This document shows positions 17,393-26,970 of a stretch of DNA of 64,000 nt, in pieces. The position numbers were made by a program, and so were the translations under genes. The stretch comes from Rhodoblastus sp963828185 (lineage in GTDB: Bacteria > Pseudomonadota > Alphaproteobacteria > Rhizobiales > Beijerinckiaceae). Under the pieces are notes generated by a model. It searched no databases. It had not been told where the DNA came from and saw only the letters and a program-made list of their open reading frames with translations. The first letter of the stretch is position 1. Each line of letters begins with the position of its first letter. Where the stretch lies: contig CAWHDV010000019.1 in the NCBI GenBank assembly GCA_963828185.1, positions 248,001 to 312,000 of the forward strand, given 5' to 3'.

Positions 17393-18354
17393 TCCGGCAG
17401 GCCGTATTCGCCGGCATGGTCGATCATCTGGTGAAAGCGCAGCTTGTCGAGATATTCTATCGGGTTTTTTGGCTTGACCAGCGCGCCGGGCGGCACGTTC
17501 AGCCAGTCGTAAAGCCGGGTGAGCAAAAAGCGCAACGCCGCGCCGCGCGCCAGGATCGGCAGCGCCATCCGTTCCTCTTCATCCAGCCGGCGCAGGCTTT
17601 CATAGCCTTGCAGCAGGGCGCGGCCCTTGGTGGCGTTGAAGGCGCCGTCCGGCTCGAAACACCAGGCGTTCAGGCAGATGGCGAGGTCATAGGCGAGCGC
17701 GTCATTGCAGGCGAAGTAGAAATCGATCAGGCCGGACAGCCTTTCGCCGATGAAAAAGACGTTGTCGGGAAAAAGATCGGCGTGGATGACGCCCTGCGGC
17801 AGATCGCAGGGCCAGAGCCGCCGCAAGGCGTCGAGTTCCATCGCGATTTCGTTTCCGAGGCCGACGGACACTTTTTCCGCGCCGGCGCGCGAAGAGTCGA
17901 ACAGCTCCGGCCAATGCTCAAGCGACAGGGCGTTGGGGCGCGACAGGGCGAAGCCTTCGGCCGCAACATGCAATTGCGCGAGCGCGCGGCCGGCCTCGAA
18001 GCAATGCTGCGCCCGCGGCTTGCGCGTCGATACGCCGTCGAGGAAGGTGATGACGGCGGCCGGGCGGCCGGCCAGTTCCCCCAGCGCCTCGCCGTCGCGC
18101 TTCTTCACCGGCAGCGGGCAGGAGACGCCTTTCGCGGCGAGGTGCTCCATCAGGCCGATGAAAAAGGGCAGGTCGGCTGCGTGGACGCGCTTCTCATAGA
18201 GGGTGAGGATGAAGCGTCCCTGCTCGCAATGGAGCAGGAAATTGGAGTTTTCGACGCCTTCGGCGATGCCCTTGAAGGAGAGGACGCCGCCGAGGTCGTA
18301 ATCGGCAAGGAAAGCGAAGAGCGCCTCGTCGGTGACATCTGTGTAAACGGCCAT
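17389..18354 (-). CDS. thrB: Homoserine kinase, aminoglycoside-phosphotransferase type
   Basis: Phosphorylates homoserine in threonine synthesis. The 321 residues begin MAVYTDVTDEALFAFLADY, the standard start of this ThrB type, with GVENSNFLLHCEQGRFILTLYE (nucleotide-binding sheet) and the catalytic segment VIHADLFPDNVFF near 195-207, then LIDFYFACND. Not related to the GHMP-type ThrB. Overlaps rnhA by four bases. The usual upstream partner ispH is not here; an SDR gene lies upstream instead. Confidence 0.94.
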   Translation of the reverse strand: MAVYTDVTDEALFAFLADYDLGGVLSFKGIAEGVENSNFLLHCEQGRFILTLYEKRVHAADLPFFIGLMEHLAAKGVSCPLPVKKRDGEALGELAGRPAAVITFLDGVSTRKPRAQHCFEAGRALAQLHVAAEGFALSRPNALSLEHWPELFDSSRAGAEKVSVGLGNEIAMELDALRRLWPCDLPQGVIHADLFPDNVFFIGERLSGLIDFYFACNDALAYDLAICLNAWCFEPDGAFNATKGRALLQGYESLRRLDEEERMALPILARGAALRFLLTRLYDWLNVPPGALVKPKNPIEYLDKLRFHQMIDHAGEYGLPE

Positions 18355-18390
18355 CGCCCAATTTCCGCTGATCCGCGCCCGGACATCCTG

Positions 18391-19299
18391 TTAGCGGCGG
18401 GAAGGGCGGGCGTCAAACGGCGGAAGCGTCAAGCCAGCGGCTTCAAGTGAGACGCCGGCCGGCACGGGCGTGTCGTCGGGCACGAAGAAATCCGGCATCA
18501 GCGGGCTCGAGGGATCGACGCGATAGGCGTCGAAATCCGTCATGCCCTTTTCGCTCAGCAAGACGTCGTCGATCAAAAAGCGTCCGCTCAATTCGCGGCT
18601 CGGCGAGAGGAAGATCGCATGGGCGGCGTCGGCCATGATGTCCGGCTTGCGTGAGGCGCGCATGATCTTCTCGCCGCCGAGCAGGTTGTTGATCGCCGCC
18701 GTTGCGATGGTCGTGCGCGGCCACAGCGCGTTGACCGCCACCCCCAGCGGCCGCAATTCGCCGGCGAGCCCGAGAACCGCGAGGCTCATGCCGAATTTCG
18801 CCATGGAATAGGCGACATGCGGGGCGAACCATTTCTCCTTCATGTCGAGCGGTGGCGCCAACATCAGGACGTGCGGGTTTTCGGCCCTGACGAGGTAGGG
18901 AACCGCCAGCTTGGCCGTCATGTAGGAGCCGCGCGCATTGACCTGCTGCATCAGGTCGAAACGCTTCATGTCGATCTGCTGGCTGTTGCCGAGCGCGATG
19001 GCGCTGGCGTTGTTGACGACGATGTCGATCCCGCCGAATTTTTCCGCCGTTCGCGCCAGGGCGTCGGCCACCTGCGCTTCCTCGCGCACGTCGACCGTCA
19101 GCGGCAGCGCCTTGCCGCCGGCGGATTCGATCTCCTCGGCGGCGGAAAAAATCGTGCCGGGCAGTTTCGGATGCGGTTCGGCGGTCTTGGCGGCGATGGC
19201 CACATTGGCCCCGTCGCGCGCCGCGCGCAGGGCGATGGCGAGGCCGATGCCGCGCGACGCCCCGGTGATGAACAGCGTTTTGCCCGCCAGTCCGGCCAT
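18391..19299 (-). CDS. Short-chain dehydrogenase/reductase, HSDL2-like
   Basis: A 302-residue SDR with cofactor motif TGASRGIG (10-17), NNASA, and the catalytic YSMAK near residue 163. The long C-terminal extension after the catalytic site (SGRFLIDDVLLSEKGMTDFDAYRVD) matches the HSDL2-like bacterial SDRs, where it contacts the substrate; these are linked to fatty-acid or related metabolism. It lies 14 bases downstream of the enoyl-CoA hydratase gene on the same strand, supporting a role in acyl-CoA metabolism. Substrate unknown. Confidence 0.85.
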   Translation of the reverse strand: MAGLAGKTLFITGASRGIGLAIALRAARDGANVAIAAKTAEPHPKLPGTIFSAAEEIESAGGKALPLTVDVREEAQVADALARTAEKFGGIDIVVNNASAIALGNSQQIDMKRFDLMQQVNARGSYMTAKLAVPYLVRAENPHVLMLAPPLDMKEKWFAPHVAYSMAKFGMSLAVLGLAGELRPLGVAVNALWPRTTIATAAINNLLGGEKIMRASRKPDIMADAAHAIFLSPSRELSGRFLIDDVLLSEKGMTDFDAYRVDPSSPLMPDFFVPDDTPVPAGVSLEAAGLTLPPFDARPSRR

Positions 19300-19312
19300 G
19301 TTCCCGCTCCCT

Positions 19313-20056
19313 TTACCTGCTTTTGTTGAGAAAGGCGGCGAGCGCGGCTTGCGCCTGCGGCGTCGCCAGCGCCTGCCTGAAGGCTTCGAGTTCGGCTTCT
19401 ATGCGCGCGAACACTTCATCCTGATCGCCGCGCAGAAAGCGGCGGGCCTGCAACATGGCCGCGCGCGGCTTGGCGGCAAGGGCCGCCGCCTTGGCGCGAG
19501 CATGTTCGACCAGCGTCTCCCTGGCGACGATGGCGTTGACGAGGCCGGCGTCGCGCGCCTCTTCGGCTGAAAAACTTTCGGCGAGCAGCAGCCACGCGCT
19601 TGCCCGCGCCATGCCGACGCGGCGCGGCAGCAGCAGCGAGGAGCCTGCTTCCGGCAGTAGGCCGAGATCGACGAAAGGCAGGGAAAAGCGGGCGTCGGGC
19701 GCGGCGTAGATCAGGTCGCAATGCAAAAGCATGGTGCAGCCGACGCCAACGGCGAGCCCTTCGACCGCCGCGACAACAGGCTTGGAAAAGCGGGCGAGCT
19801 GGCGCACGAAGGCGACTGCCGCCAGTTCCTCGCCGCCTTGCGCGGCGCGGGCGAAATCGGCGATGTCGTTGCCCGAGGAGAAAATCCCGCCGGCGCCCGT
19901 GACGAGAAGGGCGCCGATTGACGCGTCGGCTTCCGCTTCCTTCATCCCGGCGACGAGAGCGCGATACATGTCGCCGGTCAGGGCGTTCTTCTTCGCCGGC
20001 CGGTTCAGGGTCAGTTGCAGAACCCCACCGGAGCGGGCGATTTCGACTTCCGCCAT
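19313..20056 (-). CDS. Enoyl-CoA hydratase/isomerase family protein
   Basis: A 247-residue crotonase-fold protein: LNRPAKKNALTGDMYRAL (about 17-34), oxyanion-hole segment FSSGNDIADF (60-69), and AAVEGLAVGVGCTMLLHCDLIYA (about 98-120), with FVDLGLLPEAGSSLLLPR after it. The catalytic Glu expected in LGL-PEAG is present. Start at 20056 gives MAEVEIARSG; an in-frame ATG three codons upstream is possible. Forms a probable two-gene unit with the SDR downstream. Confidence 0.88.
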   Translation of the reverse strand: MAEVEIARSGGVLQLTLNRPAKKNALTGDMYRALVAGMKEAEADASIGALLVTGAGGIFSSGNDIADFARAAQGGEELAAVAFVRQLARFSKPVVAAVEGLAVGVGCTMLLHCDLIYAAPDARFSLPFVDLGLLPEAGSSLLLPRRVGMARASAWLLLAESFSAEEARDAGLVNAIVARETLVEHARAKAAALAAKPRAAMLQARRFLRGDQDEVFARIEAELEAFRQALATPQAQAALAAFLNKSR

Positions 20057-20202
20057 CGTCAACACCCGTTCTGCTTGCTTGCCTGCCGCCCGCGCGAATG
20101 TAATTTGCTTTCCGCGTCCTGTCGCCCGCGATGATAGTTCATAACTGAACCATTTTTTTCCGGCGGCGTCAAATTGGACGACGCCGAAACAGGAATTCAG
20201 TT

Positions 20203-21184
20203 TTGACCCCGCAAGGAAAACGCGCGACCCGCCTTCTCGCCGCCGACGCCGCCGGATTGTCGCAAGCAGCGGAAATGCTGCGCGCGGGCCGGCTCGTCGC
20301 CTTCCCGACCGAGACGGTCTATGGCCTCGGGGCGGATGCGACCGACGCGCGCGCCGTCGCCGAAATTTACCGCGCGAAGGGGCGGCCGAGCTTCAATCCG
20401 CTGATCGCCCATATCGCGGACACTGCGAAGGCGCGGCGGGAAGGTCGTTTTGACGCGCGGGCGGAAAGGCTGGCGGAAGCCTTCTGGCCGGGGCCGCTGA
20501 CCCTGGTCCTGCCGCTGGCGGAAACGGCCAGCGTCTGCGATCTGGCGCGGGCGGGCCTCGACAGCGTCGGCTTGCGCGTTCCGGCGCACGCAATCGCGCG
20601 AAAATTGCTGGCCGCGGCGGGGCGGCCGATCGCCGCGCCCTCGGCCAACCTGTCCGGGCATGTCAGCCCGGCGACGGCTGGGCATGTGCTGGCTGATCTC
20701 GACGGGCGCATCGACGCCGTGCTTGACGGCGGCGCCTGCCCGGTCGGAAGTCGAATCGAGCATTGTCGCGCTGCTTGACGCGACGCCGCGGCTGCTGCGC
20801 CCCGGCGGCGTTTCCCGCGCCGATCTGGAGAAAGTGCTGGGCGCGGCGCTTTCAGACGCTGGCGAGGCCAGCGACAGGCCGCGCGCCCCCGGTCTGCTCG
20901 CCTCGCATTACGCGCCGCGCGCAAGCTTGCGGCTTGACGCGGAGGTCTTGCAAGAGGGCGAGACCGGGCTGGATTTTGGCGGGCGTTTTGCCGGCGGCGC
21001 GGCGCACAGCCTCGATTTGTCGCCTCAACGCGACCTTGCGCAGGCCGCGGCCAACCTTTTTTCGTTCCTGCGCGCGCTCGACGAGGAGGGCGCGAAAAAA
21101 ATCGCCGTGGCGCCCATTCCCGCTGTCGATCTTGGCGAGGCGATCAACGACCGGCTGCGCCGCGCCGCCGCTCCGCGCGGATAA
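20203..21184 (+). CDS. tsaC: Threonylcarbamoyl-AMP synthase (TsaC/Sua5), with a one-base frameshift
   Basis: Makes threonylcarbamoyl-AMP for tRNA t6A37. First frame: GRLVAFPTETVYGLGADATD, the KGRPSFNPL motif, and PSANLSGHVSPATA. Second frame: VESSIVALLD, LLRPGGVS, then the Sua5-specific C-terminal domain with SPGLL-type ASHYAPRASL and the end LGEAINDRLRRAAAPRG. Removing one A from the pair at 20748-20749 gives CPVGVESSIVALLD and a 326-residue long-form Sua5. The gene is essential or nearly so in most bacteria, so an assembly error is the likely cause. Start is probably near 20203 with the TTG/ATG region reading TPQGKRATRLL. Confidence 0.9.
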
Positions 21185-21231
21185 AGCCGATCGATCTTGA
21201 ACTTGGTTGCGACTTGAACCATTTTGATCGC

Positions 21232-22131
21232 ATGAATCAGATCAGCTGGGACGATTTCCGCCTTGTCCGAGGCATTGCCGAATCCGGCTCGCTGGTCGGC
21301 GCCGCGACCGCGCTCAATCTCAATCACTCGACGGTGTTTCGCCGGCTCGGCGCGCTTGAGGCGATGATCGGCGCCAAATTGTTCGAACGCTCGCGCAACG
21401 GCTATGCCGCCACGGCCGCGGGCCAGGAAATGGTGGCGCTCGCCGAGCGCATGGGCCGCGACGTCACGGATTTCGAACGGCGCATCGCCGGGCGCGACGA
21501 CAAGCCCTCGGGCCTGTTGCGGGTGACGACCAACGACGCCCTGTTCAATTATGTGCTGAGCCCGGTGCTGGCCAGTTTCCGCCAGGCGTTTCCGGACATC
21601 CAGCTCGACGTGCTGGTGATGAGCCAGCCTTTGAACCTGTCGCGGCGCGACGCCGACATAGCGGTGCGCTCAACCTACGCGCCGCCGGAGACGCTCGTCG
21701 GGCGGCGGATCGGCTCGTCCGTCTGGGGGCGCTACGTGTCGCGCGCGATCTATGAATCCGGATTCGATCTGGCGGACGAAAGCCATTCCTACATCGCCTT
21801 CAACGAACATTTCGGCGGCGTCGAGGTGTTCGACTGGATCGAGAAGGAAATCCCGCCGCATCGCATCGCCATGCGCTGCAACACGGTTGTCGGCCTTGCA
21901 AGGTGCATCGCCGAGGGGCTTGGGGTCGGCTTCCTGCCGCGTTTCGTCGGCGACCAGCACGCGGATCTCGTCTGCACCGACGAGCCGATGGCCGGAAAAG
22001 GCGCTGACCTCTGGCTGCTGACCCATCCCGACCTGCGACACGCCGCCCGGGTGCGCGCCTTCATGGACCACGCAGGGGCGCAACTGAGCCGGAAGCGCGG
22101 GGTGCTCAGCGGCGTCGGCAATGGCGAATAG
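21232..22131 (+). CDS. LysR-family transcriptional regulator
   Basis: About 299 residues with an N-terminal winged helix (ISWDDFRLVRGIAESGSLVGAA, ALNLNHSTVFRRLGALEAMIG) and a substrate-binding domain starting near 90 (PSGLLRVTTNDALFNYVLSPVL). The ATG at 21232 is preferred; a TTG at 21214 is also in frame. Upstream, TTGAACTTGG and TTGAACCATTTT repeats could be its own operator, and TGAACCATTTTTTT also occurs upstream of the enoyl-CoA hydratase at about 20140. Effector and targets are unknown. Confidence 0.88.
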   Translation: MNQISWDDFRLVRGIAESGSLVGAATALNLNHSTVFRRLGALEAMIGAKLFERSRNGYAATAAGQEMVALAERMGRDVTDFERRIAGRDDKPSGLLRVTTNDALFNYVLSPVLASFRQAFPDIQLDVLVMSQPLNLSRRDADIAVRSTYAPPETLVGRRIGSSVWGRYVSRAIYESGFDLADESHSYIAFNEHFGGVEVFDWIEKEIPPHRIAMRCNTVVGLARCIAEGLGVGFLPRFVGDQHADLVCTDEPMAGKGADLWLLTHPDLRHAARVRAFMDHAGAQLSRKRGVLSGVGNGE

Positions 22132-22213
22132 CCTTCAGGCAGCGACGGCTACCCGGCCGCCATCGTGACGCAAACGCCAATGGCGCCGCCCAAGGATGGT
22201 AAGGGAGCCGGTA

Positions 22214-23002
22214 TTATTCGGAAATTTTGGGCGTGAGAATTGATTCGGTCTTCTCGGCAATCGTCCATATGCCGTTCGGCTTGTCGGCGTACTGCCCCTT
22301 TTTGTTGGTGAACTGCCCCTGCGTGCAAGCTTTCTTGTAATTTATGGAGGCGCCCCCGCGCTCTTTCACGACGGCGTCGAGCACAATCGGTCCCGTCATC
22401 GCATAAACGCTAGTCAATTGTTCTTCGTTGATGTTCTGGACGATTCGCCGGCAAACTTCTTCTAGGACGGGGTTGCCGGGCGCGCTCGCGATAAAATAGT
22501 TTGTCACATGATTATCATCGACAAATATGAAGACTTGATCGTCGTCATCGGCAATAAATCTGTCGGGGAAGTCGGTAAAATTGGCGTCTATATCCATATA
22601 AATGCCGCCATGCTTCAAAAGCACGAGTATGCGCCAAAAATCAGCCCGTGCGGCGCCAATGCGCAAACGCTTGAACGCGTTCCAGATTTCTCCTGGGTAA
22701 TTCTCTTCGACGAATTTGTCGCACTGCGCGTCATCAATGAAATGATAGGCGTAGGTGGGCGACAGCATCCTGTTGAATTTAAAACATGAGTATATTTGCG
22801 CCGTCACGCTGCGCGTATAGTTTGTCTGCCATATAATTCTTGGTACGCGCCTGCTCGTCTTAGCAGCTCTGCTAGGTAGTTCTGAAAACGGCAGTTCCTT
22901 TCGCCACTTCGGGTGGACGCGCAAGAATATCGACAGAATTACCTTGCTGGCGTTGGCGTATATCTTGATGCACCGGTAGCGAATGGCGGCGGAGATTGAC
23001 AC
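22214..23002 (-). CDS. GT32-family glycosyltransferase (OCH1-like), AT-rich singleton
   Basis: A 262-residue protein with the GT32 signature: RVPRIIWQTNYTRSV (about 52-66), RAADFWR-type ARADFWRILVLLKHGGIYMDID (about 118-139, DxD metal site DID), and a later TGPIVLDA segment. The family transfers sugars, often mannose or galactose, onto cell-surface glycans. Start is a GTG at 23002. It is AT-rich compared with its neighbours (LysR and acuI-like genes) and stands alone, so horizontal gain is probable; it parallels the AT-rich transferase at 4633-5376. Confidence 0.85.
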   Translation of the reverse strand: MSISAAIRYRCIKIYANASKVILSIFLRVHPKWRKELPFSELPSRAAKTSRRVPRIIWQTNYTRSVTAQIYSCFKFNRMLSPTYAYHFIDDAQCDKFVEENYPGEIWNAFKRLRIGAARADFWRILVLLKHGGIYMDIDANFTDFPDRFIADDDDQVFIFVDDNHVTNYFIASAPGNPVLEEVCRRIVQNINEEQLTSVYAMTGPIVLDAVVKERGGASINYKKACTQGQFTNKKGQYADKPNGIWTIAEKTESILTPKISE

Positions 23003-23121
23003 GTGAACGCAGGCCTTCCCGTTTAAACTGGAACAGCGCTTTCTCGCGACCCGAAAACTGCGATGGGAATAGCCTTGGCCTTCATTATCCTGTCAAGGCT
23101 AAAAAATCATTGTCGCGCCGC

Positions 23122-24108
23122 TCATGCGATTTCGACGATTGTCCGTCCGCGCACCTTGCCTTGCAAGATGTCGCGGGCCGTGTCGATGATCTTGTCGAGA
23201 CCGATGGTGGTGCTGATTTCAGCGAGTTTCGCCCGGTCGAGATCGCGCGCCAGCCGCTCCCAGGCGACAAGACGCATAGCCTTGGGCTTCATCACGCTGT
23301 CTATGCCCACCAGCGCGATTCCGCGCAGGATGAAGGGCGCGACCGATGTCGGCAGGTCCATGCCCTGCGCCAGGCCGCAGGAGGCTACCGCGCCTTCATA
23401 GCCCGTCTGAGCCAGGACGTTGGCCAGCGTATGCGAGCCGACGCTGTCGATCGCCGCCGCCCAGCGCTCCTTGCCGAGCGGCTTTCCGGGCGCGGACAGC
23501 TCGGCCCGGTCGATGATTTCCTTCGCGCCGAGATATTTCAGAAAATCCGCCTCTTCCGCCCGCCCGGTCGAAGCAATGACATGCCAGCCTGCCTTGGCGA
23601 GCAGCGTGATCGCCACCGAACCGACGCCGCCGGCGGCGCCGGTGACGAGGATTGGGCCGCGATCGGGCGTCATGCCCTGTTTTTCGAGGGCCAGCAGCGC
23701 GAGCATGGCGGTGAACCCGGCCGTGCCGATCGCCATGGCCTCCGCCGCGCTCAGATTGGCGGGCAGGGGCACCAGCCAGTCGCCCTTTACCCGCGCTTTT
23801 TCCGCATAGCCGCCGAGGTGGGTTTCGCCAACGCCCCAGCCGGTCAGGATCACCGCGTCGCCCGGCTTGAAATCCGCGTGGCCAGAGGTTTCGACCACGC
23901 CCGCGAAATCGATGCCGGGAATCATCGGAAACCGCCGCACCACCGGCGCCTTGCCGGTGATCGCCAGGCCATCCTTGTAATTCACTGTCGAATGACTGAC
24001 GCGCACAGTGACGTCGCCGTCCATCAATTCGGTTTCGTCGAAGTCCGAATAGGACGCGCGGTAGCCGGCGTCGTCCTTGTCGATGCGGATGGCTTTGAAC
24101 CTGGACAT
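23122..24108 (-). CDS. acuI: Acrylyl-CoA reductase-type MDR oxidoreductase (AcuI/YhdH)
   Basis: The 328-residue product starts MSRFKAIRIDKDDAGYRA and has VNYKDGLAITG, IPGIDFAG, GWGVGETHLGGYAEKARVK and the cofactor motif TGAAGGVGSVAI (about 149-160), closely following the AcuI/YhdH family, which reduces acrylyl-CoA to propionyl-CoA with NADPH. The ATG at 24108 is preferred to an upstream one at 24159 because the extra residues are absent from the family. MeaB, a methylmalonyl-CoA mutase chaperone of propionyl-CoA metabolism, is also in the window but distant. Confidence 0.85.
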   Translation of the reverse strand: MSRFKAIRIDKDDAGYRASYSDFDETELMDGDVTVRVSHSTVNYKDGLAITGKAPVVRRFPMIPGIDFAGVVETSGHADFKPGDAVILTGWGVGETHLGGYAEKARVKGDWLVPLPANLSAAEAMAIGTAGFTAMLALLALEKQGMTPDRGPILVTGAAGGVGSVAITLLAKAGWHVIASTGRAEEADFLKYLGAKEIIDRAELSAPGKPLGKERWAAAIDSVGSHTLANVLAQTGYEGAVASCGLAQGMDLPTSVAPFILRGIALVGIDSVMKPKAMRLVAWERLARDLDRAKLAEISTTIGLDKIIDTARDILQGKVRGRTIVEIA

Positions 24109-24181
24109 GCGGCGTCCCCCTTTTATCGAAGAATGTGACGCCAGCGGGCCAAGCGTCAAGCGCGGCGAAAGGGGAAGCCAT

Positions 24182-25597
24182 TCATAGCACCTTGCCCGGA
24201 TTGAGCGTGTTGTTCGGATCGAGCGCCGTCTTGAAGCGGCGCATCACGTCCATCGCCACCGCGTCCTTCACATGCGGCAGAAGCTCGCGCTTGAGCACGC
24301 CGATGCCGTGCTCGGCGGAAATCGAGCCGTGATACCTGGCCACGACTTCGTGTACCTTCTCGTTCAGCTCTTCCCAGCGGGCGAGGTATTTTTCCTTGTC
24401 GGCGCCGATGGGCTGGCTGACATTGAAGTGGATGTTGCCGTCGCCCATATGGCCGAAAGGCACCGGCCGGGCGCCGGGAATGGTCGCCTCGACGACGGGG
24501 AGCGCGTCGGCGATAAAGGCCGGGACCTGCGCCACGGGCACGCAGACGTCGTGCTTGATCGAGCCGCCCTCGAACTTCTGCATCTCCGACAGGTTTTCGC
24601 GCAAAGCCCAAAAAGCCTTGCGCTGGTCGAGCGAGGCCGCCACCGCCGCGTCCGCAATGATTTCCTGTTCGAAAGCCGCTTCCAGCAGGCCCATCATCAC
24701 GTCGTTCAGGCCAGCCTCGGACTGTGACGCTAGCTCCAGCAACACATACCAGTCGTGCTGGGCTTCGAGCGGCTCGCGCGCGGAAGAATGCTTGACGACG
24801 ATTTCCACGCCGAAACGCGACATGAACTCGAAGGTCTTCAAGTCGGGGCCGGCCATGCTTTGCGCCAGCACCAAAAGATCGAGGCATTTCTGCGGGCTTT
24901 CCAGGCCGATCAGCGCCGTCTCGACCCCACGTGGGCGCGGATAAAGTTTCAGTACCGCCGCGGTGATCACCCCGAGCGTGCCCTCGGAGCCCATGAACAC
25001 GTGCTTGAGGTCGTAGCCGGTATTGTCCTTGCGCAGTTTCGACAGATTGTTGAGCACCTGGCCGTCGGCCAGCACGACTTCGAGCCCGGTCACGAGATCG
25101 CGGGCGTTGCCATAGGCGAGCACGGCCGTGCCGCCGGCGTTCGACGCCAGGTTGCCGCCGATGGTGCACGAGCCCTCGGAGGCCAGCGACAGGGGGAACA
25201 GCCGATCGACCTTTTCCGCCGCCTCCTGCACCTTTTGCAAGGTGACGCCGGCTTCGACGACCATGGTGTTCGATTCAGCGTCGATCTCGCGGACGCGATC
25301 GAGCCGGCCGAGCGAAAGCAGGATCTCGCGGCCCGACTGATCCGGCGTCTGGCCGCCGACGAGGCCGGTGTTGCCGCCCTGCGGCACCACTTTCAGGCCG
25401 TGCTTGTCGGCGAAGGCCAGGATTTGCGCGACTTCCGCCGTCGATCCGGGGCGCACGACGCAAGCCGCCGCGCCATGCCAGAGATCGCGCGGCTCGCAGA
25501 GATAGCCGGCCATGTCGGCAGGGGCGGTCAGCACATATTTGTCGCCGACGATGTCAGCCAGTTGCTTCGCCGTCTCGGCCGGGTTCGGTTCGCTCAT
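24182..25597 (-). CDS. FAD-binding oxidase of the D-lactate/D-2-hydroxyglutarate dehydrogenase type
   Basis: A 471-residue flavoprotein of the VAO/PCMH fold: FAD-binding motif VVPQGGNTGLVGGQTPD (about 76-92), SEGSCTIGGNLASNAGGTAVLAYG (about 145-170) and a C-terminal FAD-oxidase domain with PFGHMGDGNIHFNVSQP and SAEHGIGVLKRELL. These are typical of GlcD/D-2-hydroxyacid dehydrogenases, which pass electrons to an acceptor other than oxygen. Start ATG 25597 is preferred over 25639. No partner GlcE/F genes nearby, favouring the single-subunit D-lactate or D-2-hydroxyglutarate class. Confidence 0.88.
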   Translation of the reverse strand: MSEPNPAETAKQLADIVGDKYVLTAPADMAGYLCEPRDLWHGAAACVVRPGSTAEVAQILAFADKHGLKVVPQGGNTGLVGGQTPDQSGREILLSLGRLDRVREIDAESNTMVVEAGVTLQKVQEAAEKVDRLFPLSLASEGSCTIGGNLASNAGGTAVLAYGNARDLVTGLEVVLADGQVLNNLSKLRKDNTGYDLKHVFMGSEGTLGVITAAVLKLYPRPRGVETALIGLESPQKCLDLLVLAQSMAGPDLKTFEFMSRFGVEIVVKHSSAREPLEAQHDWYVLLELASQSEAGLNDVMMGLLEAAFEQEIIADAAVAASLDQRKAFWALRENLSEMQKFEGGSIKHDVCVPVAQVPAFIADALPVVEATIPGARPVPFGHMGDGNIHFNVSQPIGADKEKYLARWEELNEKVHEVVARYHGSISAEHGIGVLKRELLPHVKDAVAMDVMRRFKTALDPNNTLNPGKVL

Positions 25598-25695
25598 TTC
25601 GTTTCCGTCACAAAAGCAGGGTTCGCCTGCTTTGCCCAAATTGGCGGCTCACTGCAAGTTTGAGCAACCGGCAAGTTTCAGCAACCGGCAAGTTT

Positions 25696-26970
25696 TTACC
25701 CCAGCAACCGCCGCTTGGCCTTTTTCGCCGCCGCCTTTCGGAACACGCCGACCGTTTCGACATGCGGCGAATAGAGAAACTGGTCAACCGGCGTCACCTT
25801 CGCAAGCTCATAGCCGCCGGCAAGCAGGATTTTCGCATCGCGCGCAAAGCTTTGCGCGTTGCAGGAGACGCCCACGACAACGGGAACGGCGCTGGTCGCC
25901 AGTTCCTTGGCCTGCCTTTCCGCGCCGGCGCGCGGCGGATCGAACACGACGGCGTCGAAGCCATTCAATTCGCTCGCCAGCAGTGGCCGACCGAAAAGAT
26001 CGCGCGCCTCGCCCTTGATCGTGCGCAGCCCCTGCGCGGCGCGGCCGGCGCGCAGGCCCGCCGACAGCGCCTCGGCGTCGTTTTCGACACACAAGACTTC
26101 GCATTTTTCGGCCAGGCGCAGCGCGAAAGTTCCGATGCCGCAGAAAAGGTCGGCCGCCTTTTTCGCGTCGCCGACCGCCTCGAGCACCAGCGCCGCCAAT
26201 ATTTGCTCGCCCTCGGCCGTCGCCTGCAGGAAGCCGCCGGACGGGGGCGTCACGAGCGCCCTGCCAATGCGGATTTCCGGCGGGCGGCGTTCGACCAGCG
26301 GGGCGCCGTGATTGGCGACGCGTGCGAGATCGAGTTCCTGCGCCGCCGCGATCAATGCTTGCTCGAATGCAAAATCGAGTTTGCCGCAGCCGCGAATATC
26401 GATGTCGAGGCCGGTGTCGCTGGCGGTTGCGACGAGATCGAGCGGCTTGTCGAGCGGGGCGAGGACTTCCGCGATTTTTCGCAATACCGGAACGATGCCG
26501 GAAAGCTCGGGCGCGAGGATAGGGCAGGCGTCGATTTCGACGATGCGGTGCGCCCGCGCCTGCATGAAGCCCAGATGCGGCTTCCCGCGCTGGTCATTTC
26601 GCGAGTGGAACGTCGCGCGTCGTCGACCCGCGCCCCAGCCTTCGCGCAGCGGCGCGACTTCCGCCTCGACGCCGGCGTTGCGCAGGGCGTCGACGACAAG
26701 GCCGCGTTTCCAGTCCGCATAGGCGGAAGGCTTGAGCGTCTGCACGGCGCAGCCGCCGCAGGTGGAGAAATAGCGGCAAGAGGCGGCGATTCGGTCGGGC
26801 GAGGGCGCAAGCACCTCGATCAGCTTGCCGCGATCGCCATCGACCTCGGCCAGGATTTTTTCGCCCGGCAGGGCGTAGGGGGTAAAAACGAGACCCTGCG
26901 GCCCGCGCGAAATCCCCTCGCCGCGGGAGCCGAGGCGGTCGATATGCAGTCTGGCGTTGAGATCGATCAT
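25696..26970 (-). CDS. Class I SAM-dependent RNA (uracil-5-)-methyltransferase, RumA-like
   Basis: The 424 residues contain a TRAM-like N-terminus (LHIDRLGSRGEGISRGPQG), an Fe-S cluster motif C65-x5-C71-x2-C74 with a fourth Cys in DACPIL near 147, a SAM site DLFCGIGTFALRLAE, the FDPPRAGAERQ motif, and the catalytic nucleophile in VGVSCNAQSFARD near 375. This matches the family methylating C5 of uridine in 23S rRNA. The exact target base is not readable. It overlaps tlyA by four bases (ATGA), implying co-translation. Confidence 0.9.
   Translation of the reverse strand: MIDLNARLHIDRLGSRGEGISRGPQGLVFTPYALPGEKILAEVDGDRGKLIEVLAPSPDRIAASCRYFSTCGGCAVQTLKPSAYADWKRGLVVDALRNAGVEAEVAPLREGWGAGRRRATFHSRNDQRGKPHLGFMQARAHRIVEIDACPILAPELSGIVPVLRKIAEVLAPLDKPLDLVATASDTGLDIDIRGCGKLDFAFEQALIAAAQELDLARVANHGAPLVERRPPEIRIGRALVTPPSGGFLQATAEGEQILAALVLEAVGDAKKAADLFCGIGTFALRLAEKCEVLCVENDAEALSAGLRAGRAAQGLRTIKGEARDLFGRPLLASELNGFDAVVFDPPRAGAERQAKELATSAVPVVVGVSCNAQSFARDAKILLAGGYELAKVTPVDQFLYSPHVETVGVFRKAAAKKAKRRLLG

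Noticed and set aside
20120..21225. TGAACCATTTT motifs as a proven LysR operator
   Set aside because: Two occurrences (about 20140 and 21214) are too few and too simple to claim; noted only under the LysR gene.
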